This document shows, piece by piece, positions 50,774-60,410 of a stretch of DNA of 64,000 nt. Within the stretch, counting starts at the first letter, position 1; each line of letters begins with the position of its first letter. A program made the translations under genes and the position numbers. The stretch is from positions 47,345 to 111,344 of the forward strand of contig JAYRWY010000010.1 in NCBI GenBank assembly GCA_041917755.1. Reading direction: 5' to 3'. Under the pieces are notes generated by a model, which was not told where the DNA came from, did no database searches, and worked only from the letters and a program-made list of their open reading frames with translations. This DNA is from RGZA01 sp041917755. GTDB taxonomy: Bacteria > Pseudomonadota > Alphaproteobacteria > UBA9219 > RGZA01.

Positions 50774-51796
50774 ATGGCAGGACGTGTGAGAGAAGATGCA
50801 AGAGGATTATCCGGCCCGGAAAAGGCCGCGATTATGATTTTGTCGCTTGGCGAAGAGCATGCCGCAAAACTTTTCTCGTTGATGAGTGATGATGAAATCA
50901 AGGAAATTTCACAGGTCATGGCGACGCTGGGGAATGTCAGCTCTAATCTTGTTGAAACACTGTTTATCGAGTTTGCATCCCAGATTTCGTCTACGGGTTC
51001 ATTGAGCGGTACGCTTGAATCAACCGAACGCTTGCTGATGAAGGTTCTGGATAAGAACAAGGTCGGCGGCATTATGGAAGATATCCGTGGTCCGGCAGGT
51101 CGTACCATGTGGGATAAGCTGGCCAATGTGAATGAAGAAGTGCTGGCTAATTATCTAAAAAATGAATATCCACAAACAGTGGCCGTGGTGCTTTCCAAAG
51201 TGAAGCCGGATCATGCCTCACGCGTGCTTGGCACGCTGCCAGAAAGTTTCGCGATGGAAGTTATCATGCGCATGCTGCGTATGGAGGCGGTACAAAAAGA
51301 AGTGCTGGATGATATTGAAAAAACCCTTCGCACCGAGTTTATGAGCAACCTTGCGCGTACCAACCGCCGCGATGCCCATGAAATGATGGCTGAAATTTTC
51401 AATAATCTTGATCGCGCATCTGAAGCCAAATTCCTTGGTGCATTGGAAGAGCGCAATCATGATGCGGCCGAGAAAATCAAAAGCCTTATGTTCACATTTG
51501 AAGATTTGGGCAAGCTTGCGCCCAACGCTATTCAGGCGCTTATGCGTGTGGTGGATAAGGCCAAGTTGCCTATTGCACTGAAAGGTGCGTCGGAAACGCT
51601 GCGTGATCTGTTCTTCTCCAATATGTCGGAACGTGCCGCCAAGTTGTTAAAAGAAGAAATGGCCGGTATTGGTCCAGTTAAATTACGCGATGTGGATGAA
51701 GCCCAGGCATCATTGGTGCTGGCTGCCAAGAACCTTGCCGCCAAGGGCGAAATTGATATTAGCCGCGGCGGCGAAGATGAGGAGCTGATCTATTGA
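50774..51796 (+). CDS. fliG: Flagellar motor switch protein FliG
   Basis: 340 aa from ATG 50774, six nt after GGGAG; the TTG at 50768 is too close to this site. FliG-N (GPEKAAIMILSLGEEHAAKLF), FliG-M with the EHPQ-like area (NEYPQTVAVVLS), and FliG-C carrying the charged torque helix (LPIALKGASETLRDLFFSNMSERAAKLLKEEM). The stop TGA overlaps the fliH ATG. Confidence 0.96.
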   Translation: MAGRVREDARGLSGPEKAAIMILSLGEEHAAKLFSLMSDDEIKEISQVMATLGNVSSNLVETLFIEFASQISSTGSLSGTLESTERLLMKVLDKNKVGGIMEDIRGPAGRTMWDKLANVNEEVLANYLKNEYPQTVAVVLSKVKPDHASRVLGTLPESFAMEVIMRMLRMEAVQKEVLDDIEKTLRTEFMSNLARTNRRDAHEMMAEIFNNLDRASEAKFLGALEERNHDAAEKIKSLMFTFEDLGKLAPNAIQALMRVVDKAKLPIALKGASETLRDLFFSNMSERAAKLLKEEMAGIGPVKLRDVDEAQASLVLAAKNLAAKGEIDISRGGEDEELIY

Positions 51797-52506
51797 TGAC
51801 TGATACAGCGCCACAACGGTTTTTGTTCAACACATCCTTCGATCCCGAAGCGATGAAGGCTGAGCAGGAAAAGAAAGCTCCGCCGACCTTCAGCGAAGAG
51901 CAAGTGGCCGTTGCCAAAGAACAATCATATAACCAAGGGTTTGTGGCAGGCAAGGAAGCGGCGTTGCGCGAAATGCAAAGCCAGCAAAATGAAATCCTCA
52001 GCCATATCCAAATCATCTTTGAACGCATGGCTGATGAAGTTTGGAAAATGGCAGCGCAGAAGAAGCAGGCCGCCAGTGACATCGCCCTTGCGATTGCACG
52101 CAAGATTGTCCCCGACTTTGTTCGTAAGCACGGTATGCAGGAAATGCTGGCCGCCATTGAGTCATCGGTCAGTGAAATGGTGAATGAACCACGCATGGTG
52201 TTGCGTATATCAGAAGCACAGTTTGATGATATCAGCCGCGAGATAAACGGATTAACAGCGCGCGTTGGCTACGGCGGAAAAATGATTATTCTCGCAGACA
52301 ACACATTAGCGGCCAATGACTGCCGTTTGGAATGGGCCGATGGCGGAATGGAACGCTCCATCAATCTGGTCTGGTCGGAGATTGAACGCCAGATGCACCG
52401 CCACAACAGTCCGGTAGATGTGCATGCAGAACCACATAACGAATACACCCATTCATCACCTGATACGAAGCATCAGGCTCAATCAACAACTAACATCGCC
52501 GTTTAA
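51796..52506 (+). CDS. fliH: Flagellar assembly protein FliH
   Basis: 236 aa from ATG 51796, overlapping the fliG stop as TGATG. Peripheral regulator of the FliI ATPase. FliH-like helix SYNQGFVAGKEAALREM (~residues 44-60) with GxxxG-type spacing, then a long helix and a C-terminal region (IARKIVPDFVRKHGM, DCRLEWADGGMERSINLVW). The final ~35 residues (HNSPVDVHAEPHNEYTHS) are polar, His-rich and likely disordered. Confidence 0.88.
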   Translation: MTDTAPQRFLFNTSFDPEAMKAEQEKKAPPTFSEEQVAVAKEQSYNQGFVAGKEAALREMQSQQNEILSHIQIIFERMADEVWKMAAQKKQAASDIALAIARKIVPDFVRKHGMQEMLAAIESSVSEMVNEPRMVLRISEAQFDDISREINGLTARVGYGGKMIILADNTLAANDCRLEWADGGMERSINLVWSEIERQMHRHNSPVDVHAEPHNEYTHSSPDTKHQAQSTTNIAV

Positions 52507-52527
52507 CCGCCTAAGGAGCACATAACC

Positions 52528-52854
52528 ATGGCAGAAAAAGAATCCCTTAACCTGAATGAACTGAATGGTCCTGCTGGAAATCCGGATGGGTCTGGCGTCA
52601 CGATAGAACATCTGGATGCTGTCTATGCCGTGCCGGTTGAAGTTTCTGCCGTGCTGGGCAAGGCGACCATGCCGGTAAGTAGCCTTTTGAAACTAGGCCG
52701 CGGCGCTGTTGTCGAACTGGACCGCAAGGTGGGTGAAGCCATCGACATCTATGTAAACAACCGTTTGGTTGCTCGCGGCGAAGTCGTGGTGGTTGAAGAC
52801 CGCCTTGGCATAACCATGACTGAAATCATCAAGACCGAACGTAAAGAAAACTAA
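52528..52854 (+). CDS. fliN: Flagellar motor switch protein FliN
   Basis: 108-aa FliN/SpoA domain. VPVEVSAVLGKATMPVSSLLKLGRGAVVELD and VYVNNRLVARGEVVVVEDRLGITMTEI-type blocks are present (read here as DIYVNNRLVARGEVVVVEDR). Forms the C-ring with FliG and FliM; fliM is not in the window. Preceded by AAGGAG. Confidence 0.94.
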   Translation: MAEKESLNLNELNGPAGNPDGSGVTIEHLDAVYAVPVEVSAVLGKATMPVSSLLKLGRGAVVELDRKVGEAIDIYVNNRLVARGEVVVVEDRLGITMTEIIKTERKEN

Positions 52855-52904
52855 ATTATAAAAACCACCAAAGACGAATTTTGAAGTATCTGGGAGTATA
52901 AGAA

Positions 52905-54287
52905 ATGCGGTTATTAATTGTTGGAACGATGGAAGGCCCGATTGCAGTTGCTGGCAAAATTGCCCATCAACGCGGCGCGAAGGTATCGCATATCGATACT
53001 ATTTCCGGCGCAATGAATGTATTGCGTAGCGGTCAGGGCATTGATTTGGTGATGGTGGATGTGCGCTGCGATGTGGCGGACCTTATCAATCAGATCAAAC
53101 TGGAACGTATCAACGTGCCGACGATTGCATGCGGTATTGGCAATGATGCCGATGCGGCCGTGCGCGCCATTAAAGCCGGCGCAAAAGAATATATTCCCCT
53201 GCCCCCGGATGCAGAATTGATTGCCGCCGTTCTTCAGGCTGTTACAGAAGAAAGCCATAACATCATTGCCGGCGACCCTGCGATGAAGGCGGTGATTGAA
53301 ATGGCCGAGAAGGTTGCCCCCAGCGCCGCATCGGTATTAATCACCGGAGAGTCAGGTACGGGTAAGGAAGTATTGGCCCGTCATATTCACCGCAAGAGCA
53401 ACCGTGCATCAGGCAACTTTGTGGCCGTTAACTGTGCGGCTATTCCTGATAATCTTTTGGAATCTGAATTATTCGGCCATGAAAAAGGTGCATTTACCGG
53501 TGCCGTTGCGCGTCGCCTTGGTAAATTTGAAGAAGCTAATGGTGGTACCCTGTTACTCGATGAAATGAGCGAAATGGATCTGCGTTTGCAGGCCAAATTG
53601 CTGCGTGCCTTGCAAGAACGGGAAATTGACCGTGTGGGTGGTAACCAGCCAATTAAAGTGGATGTGCGTATCATCGCCACATCCAACCGCAACATGGAAG
53701 AAGAAGTACGAAACAAGCGCTTCCGCGAGGATTTGTATTTCCGCCTGAACGTGATGTCCATTCGTATTCCATCGCTTCGTGAACGCCCATTGGATATCAA
53801 GCCATTGTCGGAATTCTTTGCTGCAAAATTTGCTGAAGCCAATGGCCTACCTAACAAGCCCATTACACCAGCTGCACTTCAATTGCTGCAACAACACCAT
53901 TGGCGCGGCAATGTTCGTGAACTTGAAAATACAATGCACCGCGCGGTGTTAATGTCATCAGGAGATGCGATTGAACCTGATGCCGTTATGCTATCGGGCC
54001 AGAGCTTGAATACAAGTGAACACCCCAATGCCGGAGGCATGGCACGCACCGCACAAAGCATTATGAATGCTGGCGCACCGGGCGGAAGTCTGGTTGGTAA
54101 GACTGTTGCCGATGTGGAGCGTGATTTGATTATCGACACGCTGCAACATTGTCTTGGCAACCGTACGCATGCGGCCACCATTTTGGGTATATCCATACGT
54201 ACGTTGCGTAATAAGCTTAAGGAATACTCGGATAAGGGGCTGAATGTTCCGATGCCAGGTGAAACAGGCCGTGCAAATATCGGATAA
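52905..54287 (+). CDS. flbD: Sigma-54-dependent flagellar regulator FlbD
   Basis: 460 aa. An N-terminal receiver-like domain (~1-115) lacks the normal acidic pocket (MRLLIVGTMEGP in place of the DD pair), as known for FlbD, whose activity is set by FliX. AAA+ domain: Walker A GESGTGKE (~145), GAFTGA in EKGAFTGAVARR (~205), Walker B LLLDEMSEM. C-terminal Fis-type helix-turn-helix GNRTHAATILGISIRTLRNK (~residues 427-446). It activates class II/III flagellar genes in Caulobacter. GGGAG precedes the ATG. Confidence 0.95.
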   Translation: MRLLIVGTMEGPIAVAGKIAHQRGAKVSHIDTISGAMNVLRSGQGIDLVMVDVRCDVADLINQIKLERINVPTIACGIGNDADAAVRAIKAGAKEYIPLPPDAELIAAVLQAVTEESHNIIAGDPAMKAVIEMAEKVAPSAASVLITGESGTGKEVLARHIHRKSNRASGNFVAVNCAAIPDNLLESELFGHEKGAFTGAVARRLGKFEEANGGTLLLDEMSEMDLRLQAKLLRALQEREIDRVGGNQPIKVDVRIIATSNRNMEEEVRNKRFREDLYFRLNVMSIRIPSLRERPLDIKPLSEFFAAKFAEANGLPNKPITPAALQLLQQHHWRGNVRELENTMHRAVLMSSGDAIEPDAVMLSGQSLNTSEHPNAGGMARTAQSIMNAGAPGGSLVGKTVADVERDLIIDTLQHCLGNRTHAATILGISIRTLRNKLKEYSDKGLNVPMPGETGRANIG

Positions 54288-54306
54288 CTCACAGATTTAG
54301 GCGATT

Positions 54307-56415
54307 ATGACAAATCCCGTTGGAACAGGTGCAGGTGGTAATGACAGCTTTGATATGGCTGCGTTTAACCGTCTGTTCGCACGTTCCGATATGTGGCTTG
54401 CGATTGGATTGATTACCATCGTGATGATGATGATTATCCCCATGCCGACCTTTGTGGTGGATATGGGGCTGACGCTGTCCCTCACCTTCTCCGTGATTAT
54501 TTTGATGACCGTGTTATTCATCAAAAAGGCATTGGATTTAAGCTCATTTCCGACGGTCTTGCTGATTGCGACGCTGTTACGACTTGCCTTAAACCTTGGT
54601 ACCACACGTTTGATCCTATCACATGGTAATGAAGGCGCGGATGCGGCAGGCATGGTTGTTGAAGCCTTTGCCGGATTTATTATGTCTGGCAACTTTGTCA
54701 TCGGGATTATTGTATTTGCAATTTTGACCATTGTGAACTTTGTGGTGATTACCAAAGGTTCGGGTCGTATTGCGGAAGTTGCCGCGCGTTTTACCTTGGA
54801 CGCTATGCCAGGTAAGCAAATGGCCATCGATGCCGATTTATCATCCGGCATGATTGATGAAGCGACCGCACGGGCCCGTCGCAAAGAATTGGAAAACGAA
54901 AGCAACTTCTTCGGTTCGATGGACGGTGCATCGAAGTTTGTGCGCGGTGACGCAATCGCCGGTTTGATTATTACCTTTGTGAATATTATTGGCGGTACCA
55001 TTATTGGTATGGTCATGCATGGCATGCAATTCATGCAGGCCGCAGATACCTATATCCGCCTAACAATTGGTGATGGTATCGCCACACAGGTTCCTGCACT
55101 TATTGTATCCATCGCGGCTGGTTTCCTTGTATCCAAAACTGGCAGCAGCGATGATGGCACAAAGACCAGTATGTTCGGCCAGCTGGGCGCTTACCCGATT
55201 GCGCTTGGCTTTACGGCTGCGTTACTTGCGGCCATGTCTTTAATGCCTGGCATTCCAAAAATACCATTCTGGATTTTGGCGGGTGTGCTTGGTTACTTTG
55301 CGTGGAAGATGCCGCAACTGCAACGCGCGATGGCTGATAAAGTGGCGATGGAAAATGCCCAGCCTCTTGCCCCTGTTGCCGAAGAACCCATTTCACGTTC
55401 CTTGGCGATTGATACCATTCGTATTGAATTGGGGTATGGGCTGCTTGCGCTTGTTAATTCGGAAGCTGGTCAACGCCTTACCGACCAAATCAAAGGGCTG
55501 CGTCGCCAATTGGCGAGTGATATGGGCTTTGTGCTGCCATCGGTCCGCATTCAGGATAATTTGCAACTTGCGCCCAATACCTATGTCGTGCGTATCAAGG
55601 AAATTGAAGCGGGCCGCGGCACATTACGCCCCGGCATGTTATTGGTGATGGACCCACGCGGCGATACCATAGCCTTGCCGGGTGAACCAACAACCGAACC
55701 TGCTTTTGGTCTGCCCGCCGTTTGGGCAGACCCCGGATATCGTGAGGAAGCCTTATTCAAAGGCTATACTGTTGTAGATACACCAACCGTGGTCACCACA
55801 CATTTGACCGAAATTGTCAAAGACAACATGTCGGAAATGTTGACCTATGCGGAAACACAAAAGCTGCTGGATGAATTGGATAAAGAACATCAAAAACTGG
55901 TGACTGACGTTATCCCATCGCAGATCACAATTGGCGGCTTGCAACGTGTATTGCAAAACCTGTTATCCGAACGCGTATCCATTCGTGACTTGCCAAGCAT
56001 TCTGGAAGGTGTATCCGAAGCCTCTGCTGTTACGCGGAATATCACCGCCATAACCGAGCATGTTCGTGCGCGTCTATCACGGCAGATTTCCGAAGCACAA
56101 ACACGCGATACCGGATTTATTCCGCTTATCACCCTTTCGCCCGAGTGGGAGCAGGCCTTTGCTGAATCCATTGTGGGTGAAGGCGAAGAAAAACAACTCG
56201 CCATGGCGCCAAGCCGCTTGCAGCAATTTATCAACTCTGTTCGTACAACATTTGATAAGCATGCGCAGATGGGCGAAAATCCTGTTTTACTGACGTCACC
56301 GGGTATTCGTCCTTATGTGCGTTCCATCATCGAACGTTTCCGTGCTTCCACCACTGTGTTGTCACAGAATGAAATCCATTCCAAGGCACGCATTAAAACA
56401 TTAGGACAAATCTGA
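54307..56415 (+). CDS. flhA: Flagellar export gate protein FlhA
   Basis: 702-aa FlhA, the export-gate component. Eight TMs in residues ~30-350 with the FHIPEP-like region represented by GTTRLILSHGNEGADAAGMVVEAF, VTKGSGRIAEVAARFTLDAMPGKQMAIDADL, and the cytoplasmic domain from ~370 on. The end overlaps flhF by 1 nt (TGATG). flhB is not in the window. Confidence 0.96.
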   Translation: MTNPVGTGAGGNDSFDMAAFNRLFARSDMWLAIGLITIVMMMIIPMPTFVVDMGLTLSLTFSVIILMTVLFIKKALDLSSFPTVLLIATLLRLALNLGTTRLILSHGNEGADAAGMVVEAFAGFIMSGNFVIGIIVFAILTIVNFVVITKGSGRIAEVAARFTLDAMPGKQMAIDADLSSGMIDEATARARRKELENESNFFGSMDGASKFVRGDAIAGLIITFVNIIGGTIIGMVMHGMQFMQAADTYIRLTIGDGIATQVPALIVSIAAGFLVSKTGSSDDGTKTSMFGQLGAYPIALGFTAALLAAMSLMPGIPKIPFWILAGVLGYFAWKMPQLQRAMADKVAMENAQPLAPVAEEPISRSLAIDTIRIELGYGLLALVNSEAGQRLTDQIKGLRRQLASDMGFVLPSVRIQDNLQLAPNTYVVRIKEIEAGRGTLRPGMLLVMDPRGDTIALPGEPTTEPAFGLPAVWADPGYREEALFKGYTVVDTPTVVTTHLTEIVKDNMSEMLTYAETQKLLDELDKEHQKLVTDVIPSQITIGGLQRVLQNLLSERVSIRDLPSILEGVSEASAVTRNITAITEHVRARLSRQISEAQTRDTGFIPLITLSPEWEQAFAESIVGEGEEKQLAMAPSRLQQFINSVRTTFDKHAQMGENPVLLTSPGIRPYVRSIIERFRASTTVLSQNEIHSKARIKTLGQI

Positions 56416-57428
56416 TGCGGCTGCGTTCCTTTCATGGCGAGAATTTAGCCGATGCAATGCGCCAGGTACGTGAAGCACTAGGTGCGGATGCAATTATAGT
56501 TGCCACACGTGATGATGACCAAGGTGGCATACGGGTAACGGCAGCATTGGATGAAAGCGCCGTTAAGCCCAAAGATGCGCCCACGCCCGTCAATCAACCA
56601 GAACCCCAGCCCGTTGGACCGATTAATTACGAACATGATGTGGTGGAAACCATCGCTGATGCGTTAATGCGTCATAATGTGTCGCCAGCATTGGCAGAAA
56701 CCATGCTGGGTACTGTGACGCATTTTGCTGATCACGATATTCTTATCGCCTTTGGGGCGGCGATGGACAAACATTTTGAATATGCACCGTTGTTTGGTGA
56801 AAAAAATAAACCCATTTGTCTGGTTGGTCCGCCCGGCGCCGGTAAAACCCTCACCATTGCAAAAATTGCAGCTAACCGCGTGATGCATAAGAACCGTGTA
56901 GGCGTTATCACAACTGACCTCACGCGTGCAGGTGCGGTTGAACAACTATCGTCGCTGACCAAACTTTTAAAAATTGATTTGATTGAAGTGGAAGACCCGC
57001 CTGCCTTACGCGATGCCATAGAAACCCATCAGAATGGTGAAATTGTTCTGATTGATAACACCGGCCGTAATCCATTCAGCAAAGGTGATATGTTTGACCT
57101 GCGCAAAATGGTGAGTGTGACGGAGATGGAGCCGGTTCTTGTGCTTCCCGCAGGTCTGGATGCGCAAGAAGGGATTGATATGGCGCGGGCCTTTATGGAA
57201 GTTGGCGTACGCAAAATGATTATCACCAAGGTAGATATGACCCGCCGCTTGGGCAGTATGTTGAGCATTGCGCATGAAACCGGATTGCAGCTTTGTGATA
57301 TGAGCATTTCACCCAAGGTGACCGAGCCGTTGCAATCGGTGAACCCTGTTACACTTGCCCGCCTTTTACTACCAGCAGATGTTGTTTCGGCTGCACTAAA
57401 ATCTAGCAAATCTACCGGAACTGCATAA
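56415..57428 (+). CDS. flhF: Flagellar SRP-type GTPase FlhF
   Basis: 337-aa FlhF that determines flagellar placement and number with FlhG. N-terminal segment (LRSFHGENLADAMRQVREALGADA, residues ~2-26) is the FlhF B-domain; NG domain from ~140 with G1 GPPGAGKTLTIAKIA, G2 DLTRAGAVEQL, G3 IDNTGRNPF and the G4-like TKVDMTRRLG. Length is shorter than some FlhF proteins owing to a short Pro-rich linker. Immediately upstream of flhG. Confidence 0.93.
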   Translation: MRLRSFHGENLADAMRQVREALGADAIIVATRDDDQGGIRVTAALDESAVKPKDAPTPVNQPEPQPVGPINYEHDVVETIADALMRHNVSPALAETMLGTVTHFADHDILIAFGAAMDKHFEYAPLFGEKNKPICLVGPPGAGKTLTIAKIAANRVMHKNRVGVITTDLTRAGAVEQLSSLTKLLKIDLIEVEDPPALRDAIETHQNGEIVLIDNTGRNPFSKGDMFDLRKMVSVTEMEPVLVLPAGLDAQEGIDMARAFMEVGVRKMIITKVDMTRRLGSMLSIAHETGLQLCDMSISPKVTEPLQSVNPVTLARLLLPADVVSAALKSSKSTGTA

Positions 57429-57440
57429 TTGGAGCATGCC

Positions 57441-58238
57441 ATGGAAATAGTACCTTCAAACAAGAATATGCCGGATAAGACGGCTCCTGCTCTGCTTACC
57501 TGCCCTAACATGATTGCGGTGGCCAGCGGCAAGGGTGGTGTTGGTAAAACATGGTTTTCAACCACGTTATGCTACACCCTTGCGTCAAAGGGCCAGCGTG
57601 TCTTGTTATTCGATGGCGATTTGGGATTAGCGAATGTTGATATTCAATTGGGGCTAACACCCGATCAGGATTTAGGTGATGTTCTGGATGGCAAGATGAC
57701 GTTGAAAGGCGCCATTACCCATTATCAGGAAGGTAAGTTTGATATTATTGCAGGACGTTCCGGTTCAGGAAATCTGGCGAGTATCCCAACCCAGCGTTTG
57801 GCTGAGCTACGTAATGACCTAATCGGCCTTGCAGGGAATTATGACAAGGTAGTTGTGGATTTGGGCGCGGGCGTGGATAGGCCCGTTCGTCTAATGGCAG
57901 GGCCTGCAGGGCTTACATTAGTGGTGGTCACTGGTGATCCCACATCACTGACAGACGCATATGCGTTTATAAAGCTAACCCATGCGGCTAACGCATCTGC
58001 CAATATCGGTATTGTGGTGAATATGGCTGAAACCACCCGTGAGGGTGAAAAAACCTATGAGACGATTTTGAACGTCTGCAAAAACTTCCTGCATTATCAG
58101 CCCCCATTGATGGGCATTGTGCGCCGTGATTTGAAAGTGCGTGAAGCCATTCGTGCGCAGGCACCTTTATTAAAACGTCATCCTTCAACCGAAGCAGCGA
58201 TGGATGTAGAAGCCATCGTGCGCAAACTTTTGAAATGA
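57441..58238 (+). CDS. flhG: MinD-like ATPase FlhG (FleN)
   Basis: 265 aa from ATG 57441, six nt after GGAG (an in-frame TTG at 57429 lies too near). Deviant Walker A GKGGVGKTWFSTTL (~residues 26-39), RVLLFDGDLGLANVDIQLG, and DLGAGVDRPVR typical of FlhG/FleN-like ParA/MinD ATPases. Acts as the counterpart of FlhF to limit flagellar number. Confidence 0.94.
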   Translation: MEIVPSNKNMPDKTAPALLTCPNMIAVASGKGGVGKTWFSTTLCYTLASKGQRVLLFDGDLGLANVDIQLGLTPDQDLGDVLDGKMTLKGAITHYQEGKFDIIAGRSGSGNLASIPTQRLAELRNDLIGLAGNYDKVVVDLGAGVDRPVRLMAGPAGLTLVVVTGDPTSLTDAYAFIKLTHAANASANIGIVVNMAETTREGEKTYETILNVCKNFLHYQPPLMGIVRRDLKVREAIRAQAPLLKRHPSTEAAMDVEAIVRKLLK

Positions 58239-58256
58239 GCAGGCTTTGAGCATGTC

Positions 58257-59984
58257 ATGACCGCGCTGCCCCCCGATCAACTGCATGCTATTCAGGCGAT
58301 TTTAGCGCAGCAAGCACCTGCGCAAGCGGAACAAATTGCCCAAAGCATTGCCGTAACGGTTCAAAGCAGCCCTATCAATGTCAATGCGCTTGCAAGAGCG
58401 TTGGTGATTGATGGAACAGCCACCCAAACCAATGCAATAGACCAGTTATTGCTGCGCACCGGGCAAGGTGATTTTTTAGTCAAAATTCCTGCAGCGGCGT
58501 TGCAACAACTTCAAGATAACCTTCCTTCCCGTGTTACCCTGCAATTGCGCCCGGGACCCAATGGGCTGGAAGCAGTCTTGGTGGTGGGTAGCCGCGCTGC
58601 ACAACAAGCTGATCAAGTTCAACAGTCACTTGCATCGAATGCGGCGTTATCTCGCCAGACGTTGACATCAGAAATTCCGAAAATCGGCCAGGTATTTCAG
58701 GTTACAGTGCTGCCATCCACCTTGTTATCCAACCTGCTATACAATCAAAATCGTGCGACTGCGCAAAAGCTGGTACAAAATCCTGCTGCGCCCCAAACCC
58801 CGCAACCGGCAACTGGATTACCGCCCCAAACCACAGCTGACCCACTATCCGGCGGGGTTAAACAGCAACAAAGCGCATCGCCTGCTCCGGCAAATCCTGC
58901 GCCAGTGCAAACCAATCAAAACCCGATCAATAATTTGAATGAAGGCACAGCGAGCAGCCGAAATAATTATGAGCAAAATTCAACACAAGGTAACCCGCAG
59001 CAATCCCAACAGAAGTTGCCATCACCCACGGGAGACCAAGCCGTCAAAATTCCATTACCTATCAATCAAACAGATCGCCCGCAATTACTGCCCATTCGCA
59101 TATTGAATGTGACAACGGCGCAAAGCGAAGTACCGATAGCGCCGATTGATAAATCATTGGTTGCGACGGTTCGTGGGGCAACCCCATCAGGGCAGCCTAT
59201 ATTGACCATTGATGACCAGGTGGTGGTGGTTAATGCCAATAAAAACTGGCCTATTGGAACAAAATTGCAATTGAGTATTGGCGCGGGCGTGGAGCTTGTT
59301 ACAGAAAAAGAACCCAAAGGCGCGCCCAGCGTTTTTCAAAGTTTGCAGCAAATACTGGAAGTATTAGGGCAGCAAAACCCTGTACTTATCAATGAAGTAA
59401 AACGGTTTCGTATTGCACAAGGCACTACGGGACAAGTAGCAGGGCCACTCCTGTTTTTCCTATCAGCCCTTAAGAAGGGTAATCTGGATACGTGGTTAGG
59501 CCATGATGTGAAGGAAGCGTTAGAATTATCAGGCAAGCATTCGCTCCTTGCGGCATTAAAAGATGAAATTGAAGGTGGGCGCGCCGGCGCAGTCGATAAT
59601 ATGGGTACGTCATGGAAAGGCACAACGGTGCCCTATCTGGATGGCGATAAATTACAGCAATTCCGTTTTTATGTGCATCAGGACAACCGCCAGCCCAAGC
59701 CCGGGCAAAGCGAGCGGGATTTAGCGCGTCGGTTTTTGATTGATGTGTCCCTCACCCGTCTTGGGCCCATACAAATTGATGGCTTGGTCAATCAAAAGAA
59801 ACTGGATTTGATTGTGCGCACGGTTAACGGGCTTCCAGAAGATTTACGCAATGATTTACGGGTACGATTTGCCCACGCTATGGAGGAAGTGCGTTATACT
59901 GGCTCGCTGATTTTTCAGACAAGCAAGCAAGGATGGGTTGAATTGAAAACCCGCCAAGGCCAAACGCTTTCTAAAAATCTGTGA
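58257..59984 (+). CDS. FliK-like flagellar hook-length control protein
   Basis: 575 aa. Middle part (~170-300) is Gln/Pro/Asn-rich and likely disordered. The C-terminal ~120 residues (ERDLARRFLIDVSLTRLGPI, LDLIVRTVNGLPEDLRNDLRVRF) resemble the Flg_hook domain of FliK. The N-terminal ~170 residues have no known domain. FliK measures hook length and switches export specificity. Assigned from architecture and position at the end of the flagellar run, so moderately sure. Its stop abuts the fliJ stop on the other strand. Confidence 0.6.
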   Translation: MTALPPDQLHAIQAILAQQAPAQAEQIAQSIAVTVQSSPINVNALARALVIDGTATQTNAIDQLLLRTGQGDFLVKIPAAALQQLQDNLPSRVTLQLRPGPNGLEAVLVVGSRAAQQADQVQQSLASNAALSRQTLTSEIPKIGQVFQVTVLPSTLLSNLLYNQNRATAQKLVQNPAAPQTPQPATGLPPQTTADPLSGGVKQQQSASPAPANPAPVQTNQNPINNLNEGTASSRNNYEQNSTQGNPQQSQQKLPSPTGDQAVKIPLPINQTDRPQLLPIRILNVTTAQSEVPIAPIDKSLVATVRGATPSGQPILTIDDQVVVVNANKNWPIGTKLQLSIGAGVELVTEKEPKGAPSVFQSLQQILEVLGQQNPVLINEVKRFRIAQGTTGQVAGPLLFFLSALKKGNLDTWLGHDVKEALELSGKHSLLAALKDEIEGGRAGAVDNMGTSWKGTTVPYLDGDKLQQFRFYVHQDNRQPKPGQSERDLARRFLIDVSLTRLGPIQIDGLVNQKKLDLIVRTVNGLPEDLRNDLRVRFAHAMEEVRYTGSLIFQTSKQGWVELKTRQGQTLSKNL

Positions 59985-60410
59985 TTATTCTTCGCCGCGT
60001 TTATGATGCCGCTGGCCGGATTGCTCATCATATGTTTTGTTTTCTGCGGCTTGCTCGGATTTAAGTTTTTCTTCCTGCCAATGTTGTTCAGCAATTTCAT
60101 AGCGTTTGAGTTCTTCGAACATCATGGATAATTTAACGCGCTCTGCATCGACTTCACGTTCTTTGGCGGATAAATCATGTTGCAGGCGTTCATGTTTTTT
60201 GAGCTGTTCTTTGATATACACGCCAAATGAAAAAGCGACTTCCTGGTCAGTAATCTCGGCTGCTTTTGCTTTTTCCAATTCCAAATTCGCCTGCAGGGTT
60301 GCAATCGCCATCATAATAGCATCGGCTTCGGCCTGCCGGGCGGCCAGCACGCGGCGTTGCTCATCCACGTGAAGTTTGTGCATTTTAATGAGTGTTTCGA
60401 GCTGTTTCAT
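59985..60410 (-). CDS. fliJ: Flagellar protein FliJ
   Basis: 141 aa, almost wholly alpha-helical coiled coil (KLHVDEQRRVLAARQAEADAI, ILQANLELEKAKAAEI-like segments), matching the FliJ export chaperone, which links FliI to FlhA. The start at 60410 overlaps the upstream membrane-protein stop by 4 nt (ATGA). The tail is His/Lys-rich. Confidence 0.85.
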   Translation of the reverse strand: MKQLETLIKMHKLHVDEQRRVLAARQAEADAIMMAIATLQANLELEKAKAAEITDQEVAFSFGVYIKEQLKKHERLQHDLSAKEREVDAERVKLSMMFEELKRYEIAEQHWQEEKLKSEQAAENKTYDEQSGQRHHKRGEE